Origin: Stenotrophomonas sp. SAU14A_NAIMI4_5
GTDB lineage: Bacteria > Pseudomonadota > Gammaproteobacteria > Xanthomonadales > Xanthomonadaceae
DNA: 64,000 nt
Assembly (NCBI RefSeq): GCF_003086795.1
Contig: NZ_CP026003.1
Location: forward strand, 2,066,777-2,130,776
Reading direction: 5' to 3'
Part shown: positions 19,001-26,222 of the stretch, one piece after another
Position numbering within the stretch: the stretch's first letter is position 1
Layout of the letters: every line of letters starts with the position of its first letter
The notes under the pieces: generated by a model
Databases searched by the model: none
Told to the model about the DNA's origin: nothing
Seen by the model: the letters and a program-made list of their open reading frames with translations, nothing else
Translations under genes and position numbers: made by a program

Positions 19001-19139
19001 CGGTACCGCCGGTGGTCGGCTGTGCGGTGGCCTGCTGGGCAGCGGCGCCGGTCGGCGCGACGGCTGCGGCCAGGGCCAGCGCGACGGCGAGCGACAAGGT
19101 GTCGCGACCGTGCTTACGAGTTGAATGCTTCATTGCCAT
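16053..19139 (-). CDS. TonB-dependent outer-membrane receptor 2 (Xanthomonas/Caulobacter type)
   Basis: The 1028-residue protein has an Ala-rich signal peptide (cut after GAAAQQ), a TonB-box-like DSVQVTGYRYAIEKSL, a plug (VVEVITAEDVGKFPDKNVADSLQRVPGV and VSVRGLDPDLTLTQLNG) and a long barrel ending YFGATYKF. It fits the large TonB-Xanth-Caul subfamily, many members of which import plant or host oligosaccharides. The ATG at 19139 has an AGGGAG Shine-Dalgarno; an ATG two codons later is a minor alternative. Divergent from the GH92 operon, with three LacI-type operators in the shared 1-kb region. Likely substrate: mannose-rich N-glycan fragments, by inference. Confidence 0.93.
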   Translation of the reverse strand: MAMKHSTRKHGRDTLSLAVALALAAAVAPTGAAAQQATAQPTTGGTDATTLDSVQVTGYRYAIEKSLQQKRDANAVVEVITAEDVGKFPDKNVADSLQRVPGVVITRDGGEGKSVSVRGLDPDLTLTQLNGNYIATSETNDEASRSFNYTLLPSNMLSSAELFKSPEARIDEGGIGGTVILHTRRPLEMESNSGYVTLEGVSSDTHQDVDPQASALYSWHSKDERFGVLVGVTQQKRTSRTMEVSTENYQWYGTDVDARDVNGNALTQGGINYWWGNSGFNDQFGHNYSDFFMPTSVNFAVKEEERERKGGQLTFQFKPVDNLTLTANYFRFELDGNYVQNMLKVPEWNMARYNGDGNWAGGRLLNGLTFDPSGTVVTGAQFEKLPGKAYYCSEDEAAAAGLAPGGWGPDDCTIPTPQLTGSYSREKALSQTADLTIDWDISPLWKASFSGGRTWSEGGPSMNFRMSAKPRRRVNGVWESGNQYTAWDLTGTPTLTVSPNLQEVLMNGIAEVDTGSTDSSWMQTEVKQNHFQADVTKMFESGWLDSIQFGAKYRDGKVHRNTGNTYWVCQGADPADYDSRYQAGCDSTAGIAQPGFFLSNPITGIAGGLNANVFPGINYPAYIDYLNTTYGQSHNRVEDDFVYNVNEKIYSGYFQANFRTERLRGNVGVRVVRTEQFAQSSDSIERFNDYFLDNASGAPMSCDDPAAAAYPTYGCESGFVRLPDNLAREKTYELIGSDRTYTDVLPSFNIAWDITDTLVLRGAASKVVARPSYTSIAAPGSLSYYSPEYVNDRRVAGGAPTEGWAGSGSNKNLEAFKATQYDLGVEWYFMPGAVAGVGLFRKDISNFTVPIVRDVQMEVGGDMVTVQNYSTQANGRDAVSQGVEVYGQYTFDFGLGVQANYTYNDTNLASIELNGENLGASPLVGSAKNQANLTVFYETDRFLARASYNRRGEVVGGLVNGMTQYSEPYDQLDLNVAYNFTEALTFTASVLNATKSEQRIYLGSDTQSRLISNLYSGRQIYFGATYKF

Positions 19140-19150
19140 CTCTCCCTCTC

Positions 19151-19164
19151 TTGGATTGATCCGG
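19151..19164. promoter_or_regulatory. LacI-type operator, receptor 2 proximal
   Basis: TTGGATTGATCCGG is a weaker match to TTGGATCGATCTAA, 12 bases from the receptor 2 start codon on the opposite strand. Its centre is 29 bp from that of the stronger site at 19180-19193. Confidence 0.45.
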
Positions 19165-19179
19165 TGACTGACGCGGAAC

Positions 19180-19193
19180 TTGAATCGATCTAA
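19180..19193. promoter_or_regulatory. LacI-type operator upstream of receptor 2
   Basis: TTGAATCGATCTAA differs from the consensus at one position and lies 41 bases upstream of the receptor 2 start. Confidence 0.7.
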
Positions 19194-19299
19194 TCTGTGA
19201 TGCCGATTTTTGCTAAGCCGCGCGGCTGCCTGGGGCGGCGCGCTGGTGCTCGGGTACGTGCTGTTCCGGTCCCCAACTCCGGGCCATCCCTGAATTCGC

Positions 19300-19313
19300 T
19301 TGGATCGATCTAA
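19300..19313. promoter_or_regulatory. LacI-type operator, distal site
   Basis: TTGGATCGATCTAA is the consensus form of the motif. It lies 160 bases upstream of receptor 2 and could act with the proximal sites by looping. Confidence 0.7.
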
Positions 19314-19454
19314 GCGATGGCGGGGCGATTTTTAGCATGGCTGGAGGGGTTGCGCATGCTGCTGCGCAATATTGCAGTGACGTGTCTGCCGAATGATGAT
19401 TCGCTGAAATGCGCTGGAATCGTTTACATGCGCAAAGGGGGAGGGTGGTTCGGC

Positions 19455-19650
19455 AGGGCTTGCAGCCCTGCACCTGCTTCAAGCCGAAGCCGAAGCAAGA
19501 TCAAAGGCGGCTCTGGCTTGCTGTGAGTTGGGCGGGGCGGTGTGGGCTGGCAGGACACGCCGTAAACCCATCCCTGGGGGCTCGTAGGCGCCATCCATGG
19601 CGCCTGCGGTCCTGCCAGCCCACACCGCCCCGCCCCCGACAGTTTCCTGG
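19455..19650 (+). repeat. composite long-arm repeat, copy 2
   Basis: Arms at 19530-19556 and 19609-19635 are perfect 27-bp inverted repeats. Between them are the conserved ACGCCGTAAACCCATCC and GGGGGCT and a small GGCGCCATCCATGGCGCC-type hairpin. A GCAGGGCTTGCAGCCCTGC hairpin precedes it and CGACAGTTTCC follows it, as beside copy 1. Confidence 0.75.
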
Positions 19651-19716
19651 TGACGGTTGGTACATCACTTCATTCGTCGACCGTCGACGAAATCTGTCAG
19701 ATAACGAAATTCATCT

Positions 19717-19755
19717 GGGGTCAGAGCCCGTTGCGTAGCAACGGGATCCGACCCC
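19717..19755. repeat. GGGGTC...GACCCC hairpin repeat, copy 4
   Basis: GGGGTCAGAGCC and GGATCCGACCCC enclose the inner stem CGTTGC / GCAACG. Confidence 0.75.
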
Positions 19756-19763
19756 GAGCTCCG

Positions 19764-20060
19764 GCAGATCGCAGGAAACTGTCGAAGGCGGGGTGGGTCC
19801 GGTGGCAGGGGTGTGAGCCGCATGGATGCGGCGACCAAGCCCCCATGGGTGAGGGCGCTTTGCTTGCGAAGCACTGCTTCGCAAGCGCCCGAACGCACAG
19901 CCGCCAGCGGCTGGGCCGGACCCCGGAGGGGGGTTTACGGCGTCCCCCTCAACCGGACCCACCCCGCCTACCCACAGGAAACCAGCTTCTGCCGTTGCTC
20001 CGGCTCTGGCTGTTGCCGTTGCATTGAGCAGGTGCAGGACTGCAAGCCCTGCAAGAAAAA
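19764..20060 (-). repeat. composite long-arm repeat, copy 3, interrupted
   Basis: Left arm 19788-19812 pairs with the related but diverged right arm 19944-19968. The first 85 bases are almost identical to copy 1 (209-296). About 82 bases (19849-19930) absent from copy 1 are inserted just before GGGTTTACGG; they include the perfect hairpin GCTTGCGAAGC / GCTTCGCAAGC. The GGTGCAGG...CCCTGC tail lies at 19987-20060. Confidence 0.7.
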
Positions 20061-20112
20061 AAACCTTTTTTGCTGCGGCGCAGAATGCATGGATGGGCGC
20101 TCCCTGCTTTAC

Positions 20113-20126
20113 TTCAATCGATCTAA
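20113..20126. promoter_or_regulatory. LacI-type operator upstream of the GH92-GH2 operon
   Basis: TTCAATCGATCTAA matches the consensus at 12 of 14 positions and lies 95 bases before the GH92 start. Confidence 0.65.
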
Positions 20127-20221
20127 ATCCGCCGGGGTGCGGATTTGTACCGATGGAAACGAGGCGTTCGACCACCGCGGCCGGCGCTTCGCTGCCGCCC
20201 TGCCGCCAAGGAGTCCTGTCC

Positions 20222-22696
20222 GTGACCAGGTTGTCCCGCCGTCTGTCTGCCCGCCGCTCGCCGGCCCTGTCCCACCGCCCGCTGGCCCGCGTCGCCTGCC
20301 TGCTGGCACTGGCCGTCACGCCCTGGCTGCAGGCCGCACCGGCCGCGCTGGAGCGCGAGGTCAACACCTTCATCGGCAGCAAGGATGACGGCAACACCTT
20401 CCCGGGTGCCTCGGCACCCTTCGGCCTGATCCAGGTCAGCCCGATCGGCAGCCACTACTCGGGCTGGCGCTACGACGACGACAAGATCCGCGGCTTCGGC
20501 CACTCGTTCCTGTCCGGCGCCGGTTGCTGGGAGCAGGGCGGCCAGGTCTCGATCCTGCCGGTCACCGGCAGCATCGGCCCGGGCGGCGATTTCGATACCG
20601 GCAACCCCAAGCAGTTCGACCACAAGGCCTACGCCTCCACCTACACGCATGATGGCGAGGTCGGCCAGGCCGGCTATTACAAGGTGCGCCTGACCAGCTA
20701 CGGCGGCATCGATGCCGAAGCCACCGCGCGCACGCGTGCCGCGGCCGAGCGCTATACCTTCAGCCAGCGCAGTGGCGACGGCCACGTGATGATCAACGTC
20801 GGCCAGGCCAACGAGCGCCACTCGGTCATCGGCAGCGTGGTCGATGTGGTCGGCGACCGCGTGGTGGAAGGCAAGCTGGTCACCAAGAGCTTCTGCGGTG
20901 GCCACCAGTACACCACCTGGTTCCGCGTCGAGTTCGACCGTCCGTTCAAGGCGCATGGCACCTGGGGCGAAACCGGTGGCCTGCCCAACGCGCGGCACAG
21001 CATGGAAGGCGAGCAGAAGCCGAACGGCGCCTGGCTCACCTTCGACCTGGCCAAGGGCCAGTCGGTCACTGCGGTGAGTGCGATCTCGCACGTCGATGCA
21101 GAAGGCGCACGTACCAACCTGCGCGCCGAGGGCATGCAGGGTGGGGCGCTGATCGGTTTCGACAGAATGCGTTCGCTGTCCCAGCAGGCCTGGCGCGAGC
21201 AGCTGGCGCGCGTGCGCGTGCAGGGCGGCAGCGGCGATGACCGCACCGTCTTCTACAGCGCGATGTACCACGCGCTGCTGCAGCCGCTCACCGGCAGCGA
21301 TGCCGACGGCCGCTACCGCGGCTACGACGATGGCATCCACCGCGCCGATGGCTGGACCTACTACGAGTACTTCTCGCTGTGGGATACCTACCGCGCGCAG
21401 AACCAGTGGCTGGCGCTGACCCGCCCGGACGTGGCACGCGACATCGGCCGCACCCTGCTGGCCATCGACGAGCAGGGCGGCTGGCTGCCGCGCTGGGGCT
21501 ACGCCAACTTCGAAACCAACATCATGACCGGCGACCCGGTCACGCCCTTCATGGTCGACCTGTGGCGCTTCGGTGCGCTCAAGGGCCGTGAATCGCAGGC
21601 CTGGGATGCGCTGCGCCGCAATGCCTTCGGTACGCCGCCGCTGAACTCGCGCATGGCCGGCCGTTCGGGCAACCCGACCTACCTGGACAAGGGTTACGTG
21701 GCCTACGACCGTGCCTTCCCCTCCAAGGGCATGGACGTCGACCCGCATCACGGTGGTTCGGCCACGCTGGAATATGCGGTGGCCGACTGCGCGCTTTCGC
21801 AGATGGCCGATGGCCTCGGCCACGCCCAGGATGCGGCGACGCTGCGCGAACGCGGCCGCAACTGGCACAAGGTGTGGGACCCGCAGGTGCGTGACGCCGA
21901 GACCGGCTTCACCGGCTTCCCGCGCCCGCGCACCGAGGACGGCCAGTGGTACACCCCGGCCGACGGCCATTACAGCCCGCGTTCGCAGCATGGTTTCCAT
22001 GAAGGCACCGCATGGCAGTACCAGTGGCTGGCGCAGCAGGACGTGCCGGGCCTGGTCGAAGCGATGGATGGCCGCGAACAGGCCGGCCGCCGCCTCGATG
22101 CCTTCTTCGCGATGGATGCGCTGGAGGCCGATCCGCTCAATGCCGCCCGCAAGGAGTGGGTGGTGGGGCCGTACAGCTACTACAACCAGTTCCGCTACAA
22201 CCCGAACAACGAGCCGGACCTGCATTCGCCCTGGCTGTACACCCTGATCGGCCAGCCGTGGAAGACCGCCAACGTGCTGCGTGCCGCGCAGCAGCTGTTC
22301 ACCAACGCGCCCAACGGCGTGACCGGCAATGACGACCTGGGCACGATGTCGGCCTGGTACCTGTTCAGCGCGATCGGCATGTACCCGGCGGTGCCGGGCA
22401 GCGGCGAGTTCCTGCTGCACACTCCGCGCTTTGCCAAGGTGGAAGTGGACATGGGCAATGGCCGCACCCTGCGCATCGACGCGCCGGGCGCCGACGGCCG
22501 CCGCCTGCAGTACGTGCAGGGCGTGCAGGTCGATGGCCAGGCGCATGCGCCGGTGTGGCTGGACTGGAGCCGCCTGCAGCAGGGCCCGCGCCTGCGTTTC
22601 GCCCTGGATGGCAAGGCGCCGACCCAGGGCTGGGGCACCGCCGTGGCCGATCTGCCGGTCTCCTGGTGCGCTGCACCAGGCAGCCAGCTGCGATGA
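20222..22696 (+). CDS. secreted GH92 alpha-mannosidase
   Basis: GH92 enzymes are calcium-dependent exo-alpha-mannosidases, mostly alpha-1,2, that trim high-mannose N-glycans. After an Arg-rich N-region and a hydrophobic signal (about residues 20-38, ending WLQAAP) the family opening EVNTFIGSKDDGNTFPGASAPFG appears in two overlapping pieces, followed by GWRYDD and GFGHSFLSGAGC. The catalytic half has EYFSLWDTYR, GYANFETNIMTGDPV, and the C-terminal GNDDLGTMSAWY with SAIGMYPAVPG. The GTG at 20222 is chosen because AAGGAG stands 8 bases before it; an ATG at 20153 would add an unlikely leader. First gene of a probable operon extending to the GH2 gene. Confidence 0.93.
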   Translation: MTRLSRRLSARRSPALSHRPLARVACLLALAVTPWLQAAPAALEREVNTFIGSKDDGNTFPGASAPFGLIQVSPIGSHYSGWRYDDDKIRGFGHSFLSGAGCWEQGGQVSILPVTGSIGPGGDFDTGNPKQFDHKAYASTYTHDGEVGQAGYYKVRLTSYGGIDAEATARTRAAAERYTFSQRSGDGHVMINVGQANERHSVIGSVVDVVGDRVVEGKLVTKSFCGGHQYTTWFRVEFDRPFKAHGTWGETGGLPNARHSMEGEQKPNGAWLTFDLAKGQSVTAVSAISHVDAEGARTNLRAEGMQGGALIGFDRMRSLSQQAWREQLARVRVQGGSGDDRTVFYSAMYHALLQPLTGSDADGRYRGYDDGIHRADGWTYYEYFSLWDTYRAQNQWLALTRPDVARDIGRTLLAIDEQGGWLPRWGYANFETNIMTGDPVTPFMVDLWRFGALKGRESQAWDALRRNAFGTPPLNSRMAGRSGNPTYLDKGYVAYDRAFPSKGMDVDPHHGGSATLEYAVADCALSQMADGLGHAQDAATLRERGRNWHKVWDPQVRDAETGFTGFPRPRTEDGQWYTPADGHYSPRSQHGFHEGTAWQYQWLAQQDVPGLVEAMDGREQAGRRLDAFFAMDALEADPLNAARKEWVVGPYSYYNQFRYNPNNEPDLHSPWLYTLIGQPWKTANVLRAAQQLFTNAPNGVTGNDDLGTMSAWYLFSAIGMYPAVPGSGEFLLHTPRFAKVEVDMGNGRTLRIDAPGADGRRLQYVQGVQVDGQAHAPVWLDWSRLQQGPRLRFALDGKAPTQGWGTAVADLPVSWCAAPGSQLR

Positions 22697-22792
22697 TGTG
22701 TGCTGTGCCGTTCGAGGCAACCCAGCGAACGGCACGGCACGATGTGGTCACGATCCATTAGGCTTGAGGCTCCAGCGGAGTCCGGGAAGACG

Positions 22793-23842
22793 ATGAACGA
22801 CAACGGCGGCAGTTCCAGCAAGCGTTCCGGCAAGGCAGTGACGGTCACCGACATCGCCCGTGCCATCGGCGTTTCGCGCGCGACCGTGTCGCTGGTGCTG
22901 CGCGGCAGCCCGCTGGTCAACGTCGATACCCGGGCCAAGGTCGAGGCCGAACTGCGCCGCCAGCGTTATGTCTACAACCGTGCGGCGGCCAACCTGCGCC
23001 GTCGCACCTCGTCAAGCATCGCGCTGGTCATCAACGATCTGTCCAACCCGTTCTTCGCCGAATTCGCGTCCGGCGTGGACGAGGCACTGGGTGGGCGCGG
23101 CTACGTGACCCTGCTGGGCAGCACCGGCGAATCGCCCGAGCGCCAGCAGGCGGTGCTGTCCACGCTGATGGAGCACACCCCGGCCGGCCTGATCCTGTCG
23201 CCAGCCGAAGGCAGCGACGCCTCCCTGGTGCGGCAGGCGCTGGGCGCCAACGCCAACGTGCTGCTGTTCAACCGTGAGCTTGACGGCGCCGACTGGGACT
23301 TCCTGACCCTGGACAACCAGCACGGTGCCTACCTCGCCACCCGCCACCTGATCGAACGCGGCCACCGCCAGATCGCCTTCTTCGGCGGCCATGCCGATTC
23401 CAGCTCGTGCCACCAGCGCCGCGCCGGTTTCCAGCAGGCGCTGGCCGAGGCCGGGCTGACGCTGCCGCCGGGCTGGATGATCGAATCGGCGCCGAACCGC
23501 CTGGAGGCAGCCGCCCGCACCGACGAGCTGTTCGTCGATGGCCACCGGCCGAGCGCGGCGGTCTGCTACAACGACACGGTCGCGCTGGGCCTGATGCTGG
23601 GCCTGAACTCGCGCGGCATCCGCCCCGGCGGCGATTTCGCGGTTACCGGGTTCGATGACATTTCCGAAGCGTCGGTGGCGGTGCCGCCGCTGACCACCCT
23701 GACCGCCGACCCGCGCGAGCGTGGCCGGCAGGCCGCCGCACTGCTGCTGCAGCGCCTGGATGACCCGGATGCGCCGCCGCAGCGCACGGTCGCCCCGGTG
23801 CAGCTGCGCATCCGCGAAAGCAGCGCCGCCCGCCCGAACTGA
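22793..23842 (+). CDS. LacI-family transcriptional repressor of the mannoside locus
   Basis: The 349-residue protein has the LacI helix-turn-helix at about 17-40 (VTVTDIARAIGVSRATVSLVLRG), the hinge helix region RRRTSSSIALVI, and a periplasmic-binding-protein-like sensor domain (DLSNPFFAEFASGVDEAL, GHRQIAFFGG, AVTGFDDISEASVAVPPLTT). It lies inside the operon, 96 bases after the GH92 gene. The repeated ATCGAT-centred palindromes around this locus have the central CG typical of LacI operators, so it is the natural candidate to bind them. The inducer is probably mannose or a mannoside; this is inference. Confidence 0.92.
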   Translation: MNDNGGSSSKRSGKAVTVTDIARAIGVSRATVSLVLRGSPLVNVDTRAKVEAELRRQRYVYNRAAANLRRRTSSSIALVINDLSNPFFAEFASGVDEALGGRGYVTLLGSTGESPERQQAVLSTLMEHTPAGLILSPAEGSDASLVRQALGANANVLLFNRELDGADWDFLTLDNQHGAYLATRHLIERGHRQIAFFGGHADSSSCHQRRAGFQQALAEAGLTLPPGWMIESAPNRLEAAARTDELFVDGHRPSAAVCYNDTVALGLMLGLNSRGIRPGGDFAVTGFDDISEASVAVPPLTTLTADPRERGRQAAALLLQRLDDPDAPPQRTVAPVQLRIRESSAARPN

Positions 23843-23905
23843 TCCTTTTCAACGCACACTCCTTCCACGCAACAACGACCTTCCGCGCATCGAGGCGCGA
23901 ACCGC

Positions 23906-25219
23906 ATGCCGATCTCCGCAACGCCCCGCCCATCGGGTTCCCCCGGCAACGCACCGGCCGTCACCAACGGCAAGGCACTGGCCGTGGTTACCACCATCTT
24001 CTTCATGTGGGGCTTCCTGACCTGCCTCAATGACATCCTGATCCCGCACCTGAAGGCGGTGTTCGAACTGAACTACGCCAAGGCGATGCTGGTGCAGTTC
24101 ACCTTCTTCGGCACCTACTTCCTGATGTCGCTGCCGGCGGGCCGCCTGGTCGCCGCGCTGGGTTACAAGAAGGGCATCGTTGCCGGTCTGGTCATTGCCG
24201 GCATCGGCGCGCTGGGCTTCTGGCCGGCGGCCGAGCTGCGCGTGTATGGCGCCTTCCTCGGCGCGCTGTTCGTGCTGGCCACCGGCATCACCGTGCTGCA
24301 GGTCGCTGCCAACCCCTACGTGGCGCTGCTGGGCCCGGAACAGACCAGCTCCAGCCGCCTGACCCTGGCGCAGGCGCTGAACTCGCTGGGCACAGCCATC
24401 GCGCCGATCTTCGGTGGCATGCTGATCCTGTCCAACACGGTCAAGAGCGCCGATGAACTGAACGCGCTGCCGGCCGCCGAGCAGCTGGCTTACCGCGTCG
24501 CCGAGGCGCAGGCCGTGCAGGGTCCGTACGTGGGCCTTGCGGTAGCGCTGGTGCTGCTGGCGCTGTTCGTGTTCCTGTTCCGCCTGCCGGCGCTGAGCGA
24601 TGCGACCGAACAGGCCGACCAGGGCCATCACCACAGCTACTTCGATGCACTGCGCAAGCGCCACCTGCTGCTGGGCGTGCTGGGCATCTTCTTCTACGTC
24701 GGCGCGGAAGTGTCGATCGGCAGCTTCCTGGTCAACTATCTGTCGATGCCGAGCATCGGCGGCTTCAGCGAACAGCAGGCGACGCACTACGTGTCGGCTT
24801 ACTGGACGATGGCGATGATCGGTCGTTTCGCCGGTTCGGCCCTGCTGGCGCGCTTCTCGCCCAGCCGCCTGCTGGCGATCTTCGCACTGGTCAACGTGGC
24901 CCTGCTGGCCACCACGATGATGACCTCCGGCAGCGTCGCGCTGTACTCGGTGGTGGCGATCGGCCTGTTCAACTCGATCATGTTCCCGACCATCTTCGCG
25001 CTCAGCATCGAGCGCCTGGGCCCGCTGACCAACAAGGGTTCCAGCCTGCTGATCATGGCCATCGTCGGTGGCGCCGTGGTGCCGTACCTGCAGGGCGTGC
25101 TGGCGGACCACATCGGTGTGCAGGCCAGCTTCATCCTGCCGCTGCTGTGCTACGGCTACATCATCTTCTACGGTCTGGTCGGCGCACGTACGCCGGCTTC
25201 CGCAACGCAGGGAGGCTGA
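23906..25219 (+). CDS. MFS sugar permease of the FucP/GluP family
   Basis: The 437-residue protein has 12 predicted membrane segments and the FucP-family signatures FFMWGFLTCLNDILIPHLK near residue 30, FFGTYFLMSLPAGRLV, ANPYVALLGP and LTLAQALNSLGTAIAPIFGG. Members are proton-sugar symporters for fucose, glucose, galactose or mannose. Placement between a mannoside repressor and a kinase/isomerase pair suggests it imports mannose into the cytoplasm. It lies 63 bases after the repressor gene. Confidence 0.92.
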   Translation: MPISATPRPSGSPGNAPAVTNGKALAVVTTIFFMWGFLTCLNDILIPHLKAVFELNYAKAMLVQFTFFGTYFLMSLPAGRLVAALGYKKGIVAGLVIAGIGALGFWPAAELRVYGAFLGALFVLATGITVLQVAANPYVALLGPEQTSSSRLTLAQALNSLGTAIAPIFGGMLILSNTVKSADELNALPAAEQLAYRVAEAQAVQGPYVGLAVALVLLALFVFLFRLPALSDATEQADQGHHHSYFDALRKRHLLLGVLGIFFYVGAEVSIGSFLVNYLSMPSIGGFSEQQATHYVSAYWTMAMIGRFAGSALLARFSPSRLLAIFALVNVALLATTMMTSGSVALYSVVAIGLFNSIMFPTIFALSIERLGPLTNKGSSLLIMAIVGGAVVPYLQGVLADHIGVQASFILPLLCYGYIIFYGLVGARTPASATQGG

Positions 25220-25226
25220 GTCGGAA

Positions 25227-26222
25227 ATGGGTGCCATTGTCTGCTTCGGCGAAATTTTGATCGATCTACTAGCGCAGCCGCCGGCCTCGGCCGACACCCC
25301 GCGCGCGTTCCTGCAGTACGCCGGCGGTGCGCCGGCCAACGTCGCCGTGGCCGCTGCGCGGCTGGGGGCGAAGACCCAGTTCGTCGGCATGCTCGGCCGC
25401 GACATGTTCGGTGACTTCCTGGCCGAGAGCCTGGTCGAGCACGGCGTCGGCACGGACTACATCGTGCGTACCGACGCGGCCAAGACCGCGCTGGCCTTCG
25501 TCGCGCTGGATGCCGCGGGCGAGCGCAGCTTCAGCTTCTACCGCCCGCCGGCGGCCGACCTGCTGTTCCGTGACAGCGATTTCCAGGCGGCCTGCCTGGA
25601 CAACGCGCAGTGCTTCCACGTCTGCTCCAACAGCCTGACCGAGCCGGCCATCGCCGAGGCGACCTTCGCCGGCATGGACCGCGCCCGCGCCGCCGGTGCG
25701 GTGGTCAGCCTGGACCTCAACCTGCGCCCGGCGCTGTGGCCGGCCGACGTCGATCCGACGCCGTGGCTGTGGCAGGCGCTGGAACGCGCCGACCTGGTCA
25801 AGCTGTCGCGCGAGGAACTGGATTACCTGGCCGCGCCGCACGGCGCCGAGGGCGACCAGGTGGTCCTGCAGCGGCTGCTGGCCGCGCAGGCGCGCTGGGT
25901 CATCGTCACCGATGGCGCCGCCACGCTGCACTGGTACACCCGTGAGCAGCAGGGCCAGGTCACCAGCTTCAACGTCGCCACGGTCGACACCACCGCCGCC
26001 GGCGATGCCTTCGTCGGTGGCGTGCTGGTCGGCCTGCTGGAGCGCGGTGGCGCAGGTACGGGTTTCGCCGCGTTCTGCCAGGACCCGCAGGCCATCGCCG
26101 CCACGCTGCGCTTCGGCGCCGCGGTCGGCGCGCTGGCCGTTACCCGCAAGGGCGCGTTCGCCGCGATGCCCTCGCTCGCTGAAGTGCAGCAGCTGCTGCA
26201 GGCACAGGACCTTTCCGCATGA
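25227..26222 (+). CDS. PfkB-family sugar kinase (fructokinase-like)
   Basis: The 331-residue protein has both PfkB signatures: GGAPANVAVAAARLG near residue 33 and DTTAAGDAFVGG near residue 252, whose aspartate is the catalytic base. It resembles fructokinases (CFGEILIDLLA start, FYRPPAADLL). With the adjacent isomerase it would complete mannose to fructose to fructose-6-phosphate. GGGAGG lies 11 bases before the ATG. Oddly, codons 11-15 use TTG and two CTA leucine codons found nowhere else in the gene, exactly where a LacI-type operator sequence lies (25256-25269). Confidence 0.9.
   Translation: MGAIVCFGEILIDLLAQPPASADTPRAFLQYAGGAPANVAVAAARLGAKTQFVGMLGRDMFGDFLAESLVEHGVGTDYIVRTDAAKTALAFVALDAAGERSFSFYRPPAADLLFRDSDFQAACLDNAQCFHVCSNSLTEPAIAEATFAGMDRARAAGAVVSLDLNLRPALWPADVDPTPWLWQALERADLVKLSREELDYLAAPHGAEGDQVVLQRLLAAQARWVIVTDGAATLHWYTREQQGQVTSFNVATVDTTAAGDAFVGGVLVGLLERGGAGTGFAAFCQDPQAIAATLRFGAAVGALAVTRKGAFAAMPSLAEVQQLLQAQDLSA
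25256..25269. promoter_or_regulatory. candidate intragenic LacI-type operator inside the PfkB kinase gene
   Basis: TTTGATCGATCTAC matches TTGGATCGATCTAA at 12 of 14 positions. The match is built from rare leucine codons (TTG, CTA, CTA), whereas every other leucine in the gene is CTG, CTC or CTT. It lies 30-43 bases after the A of the start codon. Confidence 0.5.

Larger units (their letters stand above)
19140..20221. other. 1-kb divergent control region between receptor 2 and the GH92 operon, filled with repeats
   Basis: No gene is supported. Next to receptor 2 are three LacI-type operators (19151, 19180, 19300). Then come two composite long-arm repeats in opposite orientation (about 19455-19650 and 19764-20060) and a GGGGTC hairpin (19717-19755). 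A fourth operator (20113-20126) precedes the GH92 gene. The A-rich run near 20057-20068 and CTTTACTT at 20107-20114 are possible promoter elements but not convincing. Confidence 0.75.

Noticed and set aside
19361..19430. GCAATATTGC palindrome and the LacI-like TGGAATCGTTTACA in the divergent control region
   Set aside because: Each occurs once in the window and neither recurs upstream of related genes. They could be sites for other regulators but there is no supporting pattern.
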